From Elgaria multicarinata webbii (Eukaryota > Chordata > Lepidosauria > Squamata > Anguidae), in NCBI RefSeq assembly GCF_023053635.1, contig NC_086171.1, positions 46,789,538 to 46,853,537 on the forward strand: a stretch of DNA of 64,000 nucleotides, in the 5' to 3' direction. The notes under the pieces were generated by a model, which was not told the origin of the DNA, made no database searches, and was given only the letters and a program-made list of their open reading frames with translations. Positions 11,280 to 21,871 of this stretch are shown piece by piece. Position 1 is the stretch's first letter, and each line of letters begins with the position of its first letter. A program made the position numbers and the translations under genes.

Positions 11280-13729
11280 CGGCCCATAGTTGAAGCTGTC
11301 TGAGTGGTTTACATAAGATTAAAACAATTTATTTATTTATTACATGTTTATACTGCTCAAAAGCCTAAGTTCTCTAGGCAGTTTACAACTAAAACCATAA
11401 AATCCAGTTTAAAACTTTAGAATCACATAAAACCAGAATAATTACAGTCCAGGGAAGGCTTGTTTAAAAAGTTATGGTTTTTGGAGGCATTTAAAAGTTA
11501 TTACATTTTCCGCCTCCTGAACCACACGACGGAGGGTTTTCCAGAGAAGGCCCGCCTTTGAGGTTCTTTGACATTCTCTTCTTGTCGGGATGATGAGCAA
11601 GGCCTCTTCTGAAGATTGTAAATCTTGCCTGGGTGTATATAAGGGAAGGCAGTCTGCTAGGTATCCTGGTCCTAAGTTGTTTAGGGCTTTGTAAGATAAT
11701 AGTTATGACTTTGTACACGGCTCGGTAGCTAACAGGCAGCCAGTGGAGTTCTTTTAACACTGGTTTTATGTGGGCAGAGCTAAGTGTCCCAGTGAGCACC
11801 CTACCTGCTGTATTCTGCACAAGCTGCAGCTTCCGAACCACATACATGGTAGCCCCACATAGAACGCACTACAGTAGTCTAACTGTAAGGTTACCAATGC
11901 ATGAATGACCGCGGGTAGGCTATCCTGTCCAGGAATGGGCGTAGCTGGCGTACAAACCAAAGTTGATAATGGGCGCACTTGGCCACCAAGGCCACCTGGG
12001 TCTCCAGGGACAAAGATGGGTCCAGGAGCACCCGCAAACTACAGATATGCTCCTTTAGAGGGAGTACAAACCCATCCAGAACAGACAAACATCCTAATTC
12101 CCAGACCTGGGAACCACCAACCCACAATTAAAACCAATATACAAAATTTAAAACTACAAAAACATACAACATACACAGAAACATAATCTAAAAACAATTA
12201 TAAACAACTTAAAAAAGAGATCCAGGATCAATGAAGCTCGTCGTATATTGCTAAATGTGGGGGGAAAGAGAAAATTTTTAACCTGACGCTGAAAAGATAG
12301 CAATGTTGGCACCAGGCAGGCCTCGTTGGGGAGTTCATTCCATAAGTAGGGGGCCATTACTGAGAAGGCCCTCTCCCTTGTTGCCATCCTCCAAGCTTCC
12401 CTTGGAGTAGGGCCTTAGACACTGAACATAGTGTACGGGTAGGTTGATGTCAGGAAAGGCGTTCTGTCAGGTATTGTGGTCCCGAGCCGTGTAAGACGTT
12501 ATAGGTTAGAACCATCTTTAACAACTATACAATTGTTGAAGATACAGGAGCCCTGTCCTTCTTTTCCTACGGTCACCCTATTCTTTACATGCACATACAC
12601 AGAATAGGGGTATCCTGTTTTAGTTGTGAAGAAGAAATAACTGGCTGATGGGCCAGATACACTTTTGCCTATGTGACATTTGGGAATTGTTCAGCTTGTA
12701 GTAAGGATTTTCTTGACTGCACCATCCAGCAACAGCCTTCCAAAGCCTGTTCCAACTCAAGAAGCTTCAGGGCTGCTCCTATACCAGCCTGGGTTCTGAT
12801 GCCATATCTGCTCTGCATCTACACCCCCTTCCCTCTCATTTCCTCTGTTTGAAAATTGTCAACACACCATGATCAGGTGCAGCAAATAGCAGCTACTTCT
12901 CCTATTCATGCAAGGGGTACTCACTAGGGGTGTGCACGGACCCCCCACTCCGCTTCACTTTCAGATCTGCCATTTTTGGATCGGGCTGCTCCGCCTCGCC
13001 CCCACTCCGCTCCGCTCGGAGTTCTGGATCTGGATCGGAGCTCCGTTCCCCCCCCCATAGGGGGGGTTACCGGGCCCTGCCGCCATCGCCGCCCATGCGG
13101 CGATGGCGGCAGAGCCCAGTAAGGGACCAAGGGAGAGGGGGACCTTACCTGCCTCCGTCCGCGGTCCGTCACCGTCTTCAATTGAGCCCGCGGTTCCACC
13201 AGGAAGTCTGGGCTGCAAGCGGACGGAGGCAGGTAAGGGAGAGGAGGGCGGGGGGACAGCGGCAGGGCCCAGTAAACACCACTTACCTTTCCGGCGGAGC
13301 TCCGGATCGAGGCGAAGGATCCGCCTTCACCTCGATCCTCTTCGCCACGCTCCGCCGGCCCCCCAATCCTCTTCACCTCAAGGGCAGGCGAAGCCCCCCA
13401 CTCCGCTCCTGCTTCTCCGGTCCGATTAGAAGCGGAGCACATCCCTAGTACTCACAGTTCTGCCATAATATTTAATGCTTTGTATCCACATTTTTCCATT
13501 CACAGCGAACAAAGGGATTGTTGCATCTACACAGGGCAAAACGGTGACGGTGGTTTTACTAGTTATCTTCATCCTTGCTGGTGCAAGCGTCACAGTCTAT
13601 ATTTTCTACAGAAGACGCAGCAGACGACCACAAACAGCAACTGGCTTTGACAACTCTTTGTATCATGACAATGAGATTATTCTTCAGAACGACTCAGTAT
13701 CTCTTGTGGACAACAAAGCGGAAAATTAA
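211..13729 (+). CDS. MRC1: Macrophage mannose receptor type gene, last four coding exons
   Basis: This is the 3' part of a mannose receptor family gene, a type I membrane endocytic receptor for glycoproteins and microbial glycans. Coding exons are 211-321, 863-1060, 9964-10005 and 13506-13729; every junction has AG/GT borders and compatible phase. They encode the last C-type lectin-like domain (WIGMFKN, VDFVNW and the conserved cysteines), a short linker, one membrane helix, a basic stop-transfer segment (YRRRSRRP) and a tail with FDNSLY, matching the FENTLY internalisation signal I recall from human MRC1. SLC39A12 lies downstream on the same strand, as in human, which supports MRC1. Several amniotes have tandem MRC1-like copies, so a paralogue is possible. 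The 5' exons lie outside the window. Confidence 0.85.
863..1060 (+). CDS. MRC1: MRC1 exon: second part of last C-type lectin domain
   Basis: This exon starts after TTTTTACAG and ends before GTAAGG. It encodes GEWIWQDNTEVDFVNW and then three conserved cysteines in KCIF, SSCDY and GFICK. The calcium and sugar ligands of a typical mannose-binding domain (EPN, WND) are not seen. That fits lectin domain 8, which is generally considered not to bind sugar. Confidence 0.88.
1061..2172. other. MRC1 intron sequence, nothing recognised
   Basis: This is A/T-rich intron DNA without coding potential, RNA genes or a repeat I can name. The shorter intron at 322-862 is also featureless. Confidence 0.5.
2181..2696. 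mobile_element. Nonautonomous hAT-type element, GC-rich
   Basis: The ends are TAGGGCTGTGC and GCACAGCCCTA. They are flanked by a perfect 8-bp duplication GTTTTATG (2173-2180 and 2697-2704), the signature of hAT transposition. The interior is GC-rich, with GATCGAGGCGAAGAGG-type blocks shared with the copy at 12925-13447. It encodes no transposase. Perfect splice-donor sequences (CAGGTAAGT) occur on the + strand near 2324 and 2552, with another on the - strand near 2429. Confidence 0.85.
3148..3891 (+). repeat. 5' LTR of the Ty3/Gypsy element
   Basis: The LTR begins TGTTAGG and ends GGACA. It matches 8262-9005 at the same length with about 98 percent identity, and the GGTTC target duplication lies directly upstream. 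Confidence 0.92.
3873..4850 (+). CDS. gag region of the Ty3/Gypsy element
   Basis: This open frame of about 325 codons carries a proline run encoded by a CTC/TCC microsatellite, a retrotransposon-gag domain (FTGERGML, WVTPYL) and a CCHC zinc knuckle (CLYCGLGGHFAHSC). It is a fossil part of the LTR element. In Sushi-type relatives pol is reached from gag by ribosomal frameshifting. Confidence 0.85.
   Translation: MAAFPDRLISGQTDRQLDMEGFLEQQKQLSEQVAHLTQLVTMLHAQVAQTASRPSPPPPPPPPPPPRKSKCFAALPEKFTGERGMLDSFIANCKLHFKIRPEDFVNDSLKVAFMVSLLSGSASKWVTPYLNQDSPLLDNLDNFIKEMTATWGDPVKAETAEQRIRDLRQGKGSVAEYATNFWLIAQDLQWNDSALQSQFRSGLSDGVLDELARSAPPESLALLIEQATRMDARLTARRQARRGVSLGSGEPVPVATSTSSAGFSPGTGEEPMQLGGARARLSTMEKQRRRAEGLCLYCGLGGHFAHSCPAKGRKASPSENGSSQA
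4850..8250 (+). pseudogene. pol region of the Ty3/Gypsy element (broken)
   Basis: In order, the region shows an aspartic protease (DSGASSNF), a reverse transcriptase (YLDDFLIY), RNase H, an H2C2 zinc finger and integrase core, and a C-terminal chromodomain (YLIDWLGYGPEERSWE). It is interrupted several times and is treated as a fossil. The chromodomain places it in the chromovirus branch of Ty3/Gypsy. Confidence 0.85.
8262..9005 (+). repeat. 3' LTR of the Ty3/Gypsy element
   Basis: A 744-bp copy of the 5' LTR, preceded by a G-rich polypurine stretch at 8250-8260 and followed by the GGTTC target duplication. Confidence 0.92.
9011..9963. other. MRC1 intron sequence with a LINE tail remnant
   Basis: The first ~100 bases (about 9035-9110) resemble a LINE 3' tail, with ATCTTGAGCTCTTTGTGGG and a GCAATAAACAAATA end. 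The remainder is A/T-rich without recognised features. The intron after the linker exon, 10006-10948, also shows nothing I can name. Confidence 0.35.
9964..10005 (+). CDS. MRC1: MRC1 exon: juxtamembrane linker
   Basis: This 42-bp exon lies between TTTTCTAG and GTAAGG, and its phases fit both neighbours. It encodes IIEVSATTKPTKHD, a Thr/Lys-rich linker between the lectin domain and the membrane. The human protein continues KIIDAKPTHE at this point. Confidence 0.75.
11211..12523 (-). mobile_element. L2-type LINE fragments
   Basis: Antisense L2-clade sequence. The minus strand encodes the end of an L2 reverse-transcriptase ORF (LVAKCAHYQLWFVRQLRP, LHWLPVSYRAVYKV) and, separately near 12150-12390, a second piece (RAFSVMAPYLWNELP). 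At least two L2 copies, with tails near 11280 and 12130, lie end to end. CTAT occurs at both junctions with the surrounding MITE. Confidence 0.75.
11212..11278. repeat. (TTA)n microsatellite at an L2 tail
   Basis: About 22 TTA/ATT units at the 3' end of the antisense L2 copy, a common expansion of LINE tails. Confidence 0.9.
12925..13447. mobile_element. Nonautonomous hAT-type element beside the last MRC1 exon
   Basis: The ends are TAGGGGTGTGC and GAGCACATCCCTA, flanked by a perfect 8-bp duplication GTACTCAC (12917-12924 and 13448-13455). It is the same family as 2181-2696 and 20072-21871. It is GC-rich and rich in CpG, which suggests youth. Splice-donor sequences lie near 13231 (+ strand) and near 13145 and 13284 (- strand). 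Confidence 0.85.
13506..13729 (+). CDS. MRC1: MRC1 last coding exon: membrane helix and cytoplasmic tail
   Basis: This exon follows TTCCATTCACAG and ends at a TAA stop at 13727-13729. It encodes a hydrophobic helix (VTVVLLVIFILAGASVTVYI), a basic stop-transfer segment, and a tail of about 40 residues with FDNSLY, a clathrin-adaptor internalisation motif in this family. An acidic, amide-rich end follows. A hAT-type insertion ends only 58 bp upstream of the exon but leaves the polypyrimidine tract intact. Confidence 0.88.
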
Positions 13730-14250
13730 CAAAGTTCGACTGGATTCCTACCCACATTTACCTGAGAGTATATCCTATTGAACTTAGTTAGATTTACTTC
13801 TGAATAGACAGGTATAGGATTAAAAGTTAATAAATTAATAGCAGTAAGCATTTTGAAAATATTTTAGTAATACATAGATTTAGTAATACAAGCAGTAATG
13901 CATAGATTTACTTTCTACAAGACTCATGTGGAATGTTCAGAATGCATAATGATTATTCAGTGGAAACATATTCTACATGGAATCACTTTAAATTAAAGAT
14001 CTGTGAAAATTGTAAACTTTTTACACTGATTTGTAAAATTAAGGCTCAACTAGTTATCCTCTGGCAACCGAGGGGGCCTCCAAGGTATTTTTTGCCCCAG
14101 TTCAGTGAAGCATTTCTGCATAGAGCCCGTTTTAAAAAGCTAAAATCCCACCAATCAGTGTGTGACAAATAATTGCCCCAGAAGCTTTTGCATTTGGCAA
14201 GACTCCTGCACCAACCTACATAATAAGCTACTTTGCAAATATTTATCCAA

Positions 14251-14256
14251 AATAAA
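14251..14256 (+). promoter_or_regulatory. Candidate polyadenylation signal for MRC1
   Basis: AATAAA lies about 520 bp after the MRC1 stop codon. Another AATAAA lies at 13829-13834, closer to the stop and inside an A/T-rich repeat-like stretch. Which one is used cannot be decided from sequence. Confidence 0.3.
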
Positions 14257-14940
14257 GTTATTGATCTCCCACATTTTTCTCGTAAATTTCTAAACTGACC
14301 TAAATTACCATTTTCATAGAGAAATATTGGAATGTATTATCATATGAAGGTTGGATCAGTTTGATTCTAACAACACCATTCTAACAGAAGCATTTGTGCT
14401 GACGTTTGACTGAATCTTCCACTGACCTAGGAGCCTGCTCTAAGAAAAATGATATTTTTTTCAGCTGAACTCAGAAAAACCCAGTAGGAGTTTCTGATAA
14501 GAAAGTTGGGGGGGGGGAGGATAACTGCTTGCTAAACAATTGTACATGTTCAGGTTCTGATGCAAATAAGTGAACATGAAATGTTGGGAAAAATACATAG
14601 GACGTGTGAAAGAGAACAAGGTGGTATCCTGTTTGAGGAACTTCAGGAAATATGTTTAGAAAAGCAAACAAGGTATAAAGTAAATTTATTACTCCCAAAT
14701 CACAGCTGGGAACTGTGAAAAAAATAACTAATTATTAAAGAAATTCCATTCTGTGGAAAGGAAGCACGGAAGCAGTGCTTATAAGAATTCATTTAAATAG
14801 CACAGGAACTCCAGGACATTTCACCAGTCTTCACAGAATCAGTCATTAGTTCTCACAGGACACTGCACCTGTCCTCTTGAGACACCAAAACACCTGACTC
14901 CATGACTTCTCTGCTCCATTTTGCTAGAAGCTCAGTAAAA

Positions 14941-15249
14941 TAGGGTGACCATATGAAAGGGAGGACAGGGCTCCAGTATCTTTAACAGTTGCATAGAAAA
15001 GGAAATTTCAGCAGCTGTCATTTGTATATATAGAGAACCTGGTGAAATTTCCTCTTCATCACAACAGTTAAAGCTTCAGGTGCCCTGCCCTCTTTTAAAT
15101 CTGGTCACTCTAGTACAGCTCCTGCAGCTTTAACTGCTGTGATGAAAAGGGAATTTCACCAGCTTCTTCTGATACCTGCTGAAATTCCCTTTTCTGTGCA
15201 ACTGTTAAAGATACAGGAGCCCTGTCTTCCTTTTCATATGGTCACCCTA
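14941..15249. mobile_element. hAT-type MITE, TAGGGTGACC family
   Basis: The ends TAGGGTGACCATATG and CATATGGTCACCCTA are near-perfect inverted repeats. The body is a double-fold structure with AGGGCTCC and TTTAACTG blocks repeated in both orientations. No matching 8-bp duplication is visible here, but the copy at 34390 has one. Confidence 0.75.
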
Positions 15250-16818
15250 TCTTATATGAAATGTGAATTATGTAGAAACTGCTTAAGATTTTGAAGTAAG
15301 ACACACCTGTTCACTGTGCTTGAGGATTCCATCAGTATGGGACTTGATCGCCACCTCGTGGTCTAAGGCAGATCGCTGTATAGCTGAACTTTCCAGAGAC
15401 CTTGACATGCCTGATCTCACAACTGAGTCCTCTATCTAAAAGCTCTGTTTGTTAATACTGGGATATGGTAAACTTACAATTCCTTGGTGGCATTTTGTAC
15501 CCAGAATGTGGTGTGGGATTGTGGAATGCAACAGTTATCATGTTGTACTTCAGAATTTTAATTTCTGTGATCCACCCAGAGAACTTCATTGGCTATAGGA
15601 CAGTGTTGAAATGTAATAAATAAACAAAGGCTGACCGCCAAGCGTGAACTTGTCCACCTGTTCTGCCCCAGCCAGGTAGCTGCTGGGAACCTTTTCAGAA
15701 ACTATTTTGAAGGTGGCTCCTTTTGTATGGCTGCCCAAAGGGCAAGGACTCTCTGGGGAAGAGGAGAAGTTACTCCTTCTTCCTTTTGGCATCATGAATT
15801 TGGATTTTAGAATTATGTTTTAAAGATATTATTGAAGGCCAAAACATCTGTAAGTCTAAAAAGTGCCCAGCCCTGACTGATAGGCATTTAAAAGATATTC
15901 TAGAAATGTAGATGCAGTGTATCCTGATCAACTGTAATTCCTTCCACAAAGAAGAGGTGATGACTGAAGCAAGATGGAGGCCATTAGGCCAGGACTTTGG
16001 GACTGGCTAAGAAATAAGGCAAGGCCAGGGGCCTGGACAAGGTGCTGAAGTAGAGTTCAAGACCACAGTTAGCAATCCTCCAACTGATGCAAAGGAGCAA
16101 ATTGCCTCAGCAATGGCCTGAAAGAATTGCTAGAGTTTTATAGTCTGGATTAGGTAGTCACAATTAGAGCCCATCCCTCCCCTTCAAGTGCTGAATGTGG
16201 CCAATAAAAGGACCAGGGAATTTATAGGCAGCCTTTGGCTTCTGGATAGTGGAGTTTGAAGCTGCAGGAATTTCTTTGAGTGAGGCAGTTCAGATGGTTC
16301 CGAGTCTGATCAGATTCTGCCTGCAGAGGTAGCACTTTGGGCTTCATGAGATGAGATGTGGGTTCCAATGCCAGTGGATCCACATAGAAAAGTCCAGGGA
16401 GTGGATTCATCTCCTCCTTGGGACTACTGTTGCATGAGGACTCTCTTTCCTCAAGGGAACATGAAACCATGAGCTTTTCTACATGAGGTATTTATTGTAA
16501 ACTTGACATTCCTTACTCACATTTTCTTTACGTTGTGACCATCCAGTTTTGTTTCTGTTTTTTAAGAGCATTTTCTGGGAGGGGGGTTACTTTGGGGGGA
16601 AATGGAGAATTATTTCTGAAAACAAAACCAAATGTATTTTTCTACTTGAATAATTGCATTATTCTACTATAGTCCAGCGCTACCTCCAGGTCACAGCAGG
16701 AAAGAAAAAGCTCTTTCTGTAGGGCTCAGATCTGAATTCTGCACTGAAAGCAAAACGAGTTACAATGAATTAAAGGCCTTGTGTAGGAAAGCTCCATGTA
16801 GTGAGACAAACAGTGAGA
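15250..16818. other. Intergenic, little recognised
   Basis: A short L2-type tail (GTGATCCACCCAGAGAACTT, then AATGTAATAAATAAAC) lies at about 15555-15625. The rest contains no coding region or repeat that I recognise. Confidence 0.4.
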
Positions 16819-16822
16819 CAAA

Positions 16823-17121
16823 GGGCTCATCTACACCAAGCAGGATATTCCACTATGAAAACAGTATGAAGGTGGTATATAAAAGGCAGAAGCCACACTA
16901 CTGCTTTATAGCGGTATTGAAGTGCACTGACAACTGTTGGGCCCATCTACACCAAACGGGATATAACACTATGGAAGCAGTATATGGTATGTGTCGATGG
17001 GCCCCAACAGTTGTCAGTGCACTTCAATACTGCTATAAAGCAGTAGTGTGGCTCTTGCCTTTTATATACCACTTTCATACTGCTTTCATACTGGAATATC
17101 CTGCTTGGTGTAGATGAGCCC
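16823..17121. mobile_element. PIF/Harbinger-like foldback MITE
   Basis: The termini GGGCTCATCTACACC and GGTGTAGATGAGCCC are perfect inverts that continue into GGATATTCC/GGAATATCC. The 3-bp duplication AAA lies at 16820-16822 and 17122-17124, within a CAAAG context on both sides. The centre holds a further inverted segment around GGGCCCATC/GATGGGCCC. The copy at 60093-60337 is the same family. Confidence 0.75.
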
Positions 17122-17358
17122 AAAGAGTCTCTAGTCTGAAGGTCAATCAGTAATTCCATGGCCAGCCATAGTCAAGGTGCTCTTCTTCTCAGCTTACCAG
17201 GGGACAGATGAGATGGGTGCTAGCAGGTATAGGCATTAGTGCTGAAAGCAGTAGAGCTCTAGCCTCCCAGAATTCTTTTAGCATGGTGCAGTAAAAAGAA
17301 CCCCAGGGGTGAGGTAGCTGCAGCCACTGCCATCTTCATGATCTCCAATGCCTTATAG

Positions 17359-17361
<3 letters not shown>

Positions 17362-17389
<28 letters not shown>

Positions 17390-17415
17390 ACAGAGAGAGA
17401 GAGAGAGAGAGAGAG
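17362..17415. repeat. (GT)n(GA)n microsatellite
   Basis: A GT run followed by a GA run, separated by ACA. Confidence 0.9.
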
Positions 17416-18244
17416 GCCACAGGAACTTTCTTCTTCCTCCCTTCTTTCTCTTATAATTATTTATGGCTTCTTTTTAAATAGCTGGTTTGTATTTCGTTAT
17501 TTAGGAACTCTCAAATTGTGGAACATGCCAGAGACTGTCCAGCAGAGGGCAGACATATGACATGCTGCATAAGGGTGCATGCCAGACATTACTGTTTATT
17601 ATTTCTGCTGTGACTTAATTATTTTTGTATAGTTTTTAAATCGTAACACACACATTAGTGTAAAGCACTTCAGACATTTTAGTGTATTAAATGGTATATA
17701 AGTATTATAGATAGATAGATAAGATTTACCATCCCCCCATGGCTTAGAATAAACATCTAAAAGGGAAATATAATATAAAAGAATTACAGCTAGCAATCAC
17801 CCGCCAATTCCTAAACTACATGGTGTTCCTTTTATAGGTTTGGAGGTACAGATGTGACATGTAAAACTTGGGAACTCAGATGATACTAAATGGACTGTCT
17901 CAGAACATACACATTCATTATGTGCTGTGTGCAACATCAAGTGATAACTTGCTTGTTTGTTTCCCTGTAACAGAAAATTCTACAGGCATCTTACTGAGTA
18001 AGATCATTTATAAAGTTATGTATTTATTACATTGCTAGTACTTCCGAAAGTGAATGTTCTCTGGTCAGATTGTAAAAATCACATTACAATAAATGGTAGC
18101 AAGTAAAGCAAACCCATTAAGATAAAAACATCATTTAAAAGCAGGGAGTAGAAGAATAAAAAGTCACAGAGCTCAAACAATATTAAGAACCACTGCTTGA
18201 TTTAAAAGTCCTGGAAAACTAAGGAGGCCTTTAGTACCAAAAGA

Positions 18245-18480
18245 ACATTATCAATGCAATCCTGTGGCTGGCTTGGGAATGCTGGATTTTGTAGGCCTTT
18301 CTTCTGGCTAAATATGCATAGGCTTGAACCCTAAAGTAGGTGCAGCTGGGCCACTTTGTGGAGAGCATTCTACAAATGGGGTGCTACTACTGAAAAGGCA
18401 CTTTCATTCAGAGCTGCGTGTGATGCTTACCTTAGTAGGGGCACCCAGAGAATGATGTCAGATGACAATCTCAAGGTAGA
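18245..18480 (-). repeat. LINE fragment with half of a palindromic MITE
   Basis: Around 18340-18460 the minus strand resembles the L2 stretch seen elsewhere as AFS..PRLWN (CCACTTTGTGGAGAGCATTC, CTACTGAAAAGGCACTTTC). At 18256-18335 lies half of a palindromic repeat ending ATGCATAGG. Both pieces are old and incomplete. Confidence 0.4.
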
Positions 18481-19129
18481 AAGGTACATTAGGAAAGAAG
18501 TGATCCTTCAGATATCAACTGTGAATATCAACTGATGAGATACACTTAGGCTTAACTGGCAGAATTTTTGAAAACACAACAACTCGAGGCAGGAGTTCAG
18601 AGAAGGATAAGAATTCACAACACAGGAGACACAAGGCCAATTAGATGGTCAGAAATTGGGGCCATAGTTAACTGATTCTAAAACATCTTCCTTGGGGCTT
18701 CTCTACATTAAACAAAAAGCATGCACTCTTACCAGGTTTTCTTCTTGCAGAGTCTTTCCAGGATTTGGATGGGCACAACAGACATGCCCCTCTTTCCTCC
18801 CCTACTTTTTTTTTTTTAAAGGGGTGGAGGCATTTCCATTGTGGAGAAGTTCCATATGTTCCATTTATACTGCCAGCAGATGGTGGTGTAACATCACACC
18901 AATATTCCACCATTCCATTTATTACTGCATTTTCGGCCAGCTAATTAATGGCAGAATAGCCATTAAAAAACAGCCAGAGAGTCACCGGAGAAGGATGACG
19001 TCTTGAAAAGGACCCACAAACTTCATTGAGTAACCAATCTTGATCACACTACATAAACTCTGTGTAAAGAAGCCCTTGGTTACAGGACTGTTTCTAAGCA
19101 CAAGTCAAACTGCTGCTGCTTACTTTTAA

Positions 19130-19475
19130 AACCTTGTACATAAAAGAATGTCTACCTCCTAATCAGTCCGTGCAAGTGTTGAGATCATCAAAGGCTCTTC
19201 TCTGGGTGCCCCCAATGTCATGTCTGGGGAGAGATGGCCCCAGTGGTGGCATTCCATTTACAGAACTCTTTCTGCAGGGAGTCATTCCTGGTAAATATGT
19301 ACTTTGCTATCTTTGTAGTGGCAGCTTTTAAATTACTAAACTGATGATTTTATTGTTTATCACTTTTTTTTCATTTTTAATCTAGCTCCTGTGTTGATAT
19401 TCATTTTTATCTTTTGTTGTATATGCTTCCCTGAGAGAAGCTGTATAGACATTATTTACAAAATAAATAAATAAA
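19130..19475 (+). repeat. LINE 3' end fragment
   Basis: A diverged LINE 3' part with ACAGAACTCTTTCTGCAGGG and a terminal TGAGAGAAGCTGTATAGAC followed by an AATAAATAAATAAA tail. The clade is probably L2-like but uncertain. Confidence 0.4.
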
Positions 19476-20071
19476 ATTGCCTTGGTGCGTGCAAAAGCTT
19501 GCATCAGTGTGGGAAGCAATAGCATGCCTGCTGTCTCACTGTCAGGGTTGAGCTATGGAAAACTATCTGAGGTGAGCCAGGAACCTTAGAACAAGCTAGT
19601 AGACAGGAAAAACGATTAAGCTAGAACCAATGGGAAGACTTGGGCCAGAATTACACCTCGTGTCATATCGCTATGATTGCATCATGGTGACGCTGTATCC
19701 CTCTTGCACATTTACACCCCATAGCACACCCAGGGACATCTGTTGTGGTGTTTTGGATAATATGGAATAAAACACAGGAAATAACACTAGAACAGTGGTA
19801 TGCAGAATGTGTCCCAACCGTTATCAGTGCCCTTCAACACTGGTAAAAAACACAAGTGTAGATCTAGCTCAGGAGGCAGAATTGAGCAGCAAGCTAAGAA
19901 GTCAAGACCAAAGAACAAGTCAGGACAGAAGGATAAACCAGGATAAAGGAATGCACTGGAATTCAAGAAGGCCTTGTTGCTCAGGCAAGGCTCAACTGGA
20001 ACAGGAAGTCTTCAGGATCCAATAGCCAGTCTGGGTCGGTGGAGTCAGTACAGGGCTTGAAGGTATTTCAC

Positions 20072-21871
20072 TAGGGCTTTGCTCCGCTCCGTTTCGGGTT
20101 GTAGAAGCAGGAGTGGAGCGACCCGATCTGCCTCTGCCAAAGGTTGATCCGAATTGGGTCAGGGGGGCAGCGGATCGAGGTGAAGTGGTTCACTGAATTG
20201 CAGAGCTCCGATTGCCATTTTGTACTTTTTTTTTACATAGGATTGTATTGGGCGAAGAAATGCCTATAACTTCTTTGTTTTTAAAGCTAGATCCCTGAAA
20301 ATTACTGTGCTTAGAGATTGATGATTGGGGGTCATTTGCGTAGATTTTCAAAAATCTATGTTCTGCGGTTTGCTTGCAATTAATTTTTATTGAATGGGTA
20401 AAAAACAAGAGGGGAACAGCTTTTTTCATCATTGATAGACAGCTTCATCTCCCAATTGGGGGGAGGATACTAAGCCAGAGGCATACAAAGACATTTTTCT
20501 CCCTGTGTTCATTTTTGAAGTGGTTAACCTGAGAGGAAGATTCTGATCTAGGTTTAACTTGAAAAAACTCCTAAAAAATCAGGGGATGATCTGATTTCCT
20601 TCAAAGTGGCCATGCCTAAGGATCTATGTGGAAGCTATTATGGTGCAGCTTAAAAAAATAACAGAGTTCACTGCATTTCTGTAAAGGGGGGAAATATTTT
20701 AAATATTCCGCAAAAATTGTGATGATCTGATTTCCTTCAAAATTGGCATGAATAAGGATCTATTTAGAAGCTATCATGGAGCAGATCTACACAGAGTTGT
20801 GAAGGCATCCTGAAGGCGCTTGCGTGTGCCTCCAGGGCGCCCCGAAACTCTTTGTGTAGATCCTGCCATTACCTGTCCAGAAGAGGAGGCGGCGGCGGCG
20901 GCGGCCCCGCATCGCCCCTCGTGGGGACGGGGCAAAAAGTTCCAGGGCTTGGCGGCTTCGCTGGTGAGTCCTTGCCACCGCCATCACCCACCTCCCCGCT
21001 GGCCTCCTGCTGTTGGTGAAAGAGCCACCCGGATTGGAGAGCTCAGCGGAAGAAGGCGGGGCGGCGGGTTCTTCCCCCGAGCTCTCCAACCCGGGTGGCT
21101 CTTTCGCCGGCAGCAGGAGACCAGTGGGGAGGTGGCCGATGCCGGCAGCAAGGACTCACCAGTGAAGGCGCCGAGCCCTGGAACTTTTCGCCCCGTCCCC
21201 GTGAGGGGTGATGCGGGGCCGCCGCCGCCGCTTCCTCCTCCTCCTCCTCTTCTGGACAGGTAATGGCAGGATCTACACAAAGAGTTTCGGGGCGCCCTGG
21301 AGGCGCACACAAGCACCTTCAGGACGCCTTCACAACTCTGTGTAGATCTGCTCATGGTGCCCAGTTACATGTCTGTATCTTGAGAAATGACAGAGATGAA
21401 TGCAGTTTTGTAAATTGGGGGAATGGTTGAGGGTTAAAAAGTTGAAAAATCGCTAAAAATCAGGGCATGATTCAATTTCCTTCAAAGTGGCCATGCCTAA
21501 GGATCTATGTGGAAGCTATCCTGGTGCCCAGTTCCATGTGTGTAGCTTAAAAAATAACGGAGATCACTGCATTTCTATAAATGGGGGGAATCTTTTAAAT
21601 ATTCCCCCCAAATCAAGGGATGATCTGATCTCCTTCAAAATTGGCATGAATAAGGGTCTATTTAGAAGCTATCATGGTGCCCATTTTGATGTTTCTAACT
21701 TGAAAACTAAAAAAGTTATAGGCGTTTAACCTTTGCAATGCAAGTCTATGGGGGGGAAAGCGGAGCTCCGATCCGGAACCGGAGCTTCGCAGCGGAGCGG
21801 AGGCGGATCAACGCAGAGCAGAGCAGACCCAATCCAAAAGGAGCGGATCGGGGTCTCCATGCACAGCCCTA
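20072..21871. mobile_element. Long nonautonomous hAT-type element with internal tandem repeats
   Basis: The ends are TAGGGCTTTGCTCCG and GCACAGCCCTA, flanked by TATTTCAC (20064-20071) and TATCTCAC (21872-21879), an 8-bp duplication with one mismatch. Inside are four to five diverged tandem units of about 135-145 bp that begin near GATCTGATTTCCTTCAAA (around 20586, 20723, 21466, 21613). A 575-bp foldback element is inserted in one unit. No transposase frame was recognised. Confidence 0.75.
20779..21353. mobile_element. PIF/Harbinger-like 575-bp foldback element, nested
   Basis: This is a near-perfect palindrome along its full length, with ends GAGCAGATCTACACAG and CTGTGTAGATCTGCTC. The duplication ATG lies at 20776-20778 and 21354-21356, within CATGG on both sides. 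The interrupted hAT repeat unit resumes cleanly. The arms are GC-rich with GGC runs and carry donor-like sequences near 20962 (TGGTGAGTC) and 21258 (CAGGTAAT) and their mirror images. Confidence 0.8.

Larger units (their letters stand above)
10957..12580. mobile_element. hAT-type MITE (TAGGGTGACC family) split by LINE sequence
   Basis: The ends TAGGGTGAC and GGTCACCCTA are flanked by TTCTTTAT (10949-10956) and TTCTTTAC (12581-12588), an 8-bp duplication with one mismatch. About 250 bp of the MITE precede and 55 bp follow a large L2 block. The same family occurs whole at 34390-34710 and 14941-15249. Confidence 0.7.

Noticed and set aside
14941-15249. TA duplication suggesting Tc1/mariner
   Set aside because: The relative at 34390 has a clear 8-bp duplication outside the terminal TA, so the family is hAT-type.
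20820-21312. Long open frames on both strands with GGC and CCT runs
   Set aside because: They are mirror images produced by the 575-bp palindrome and its GC content; no domain is present.
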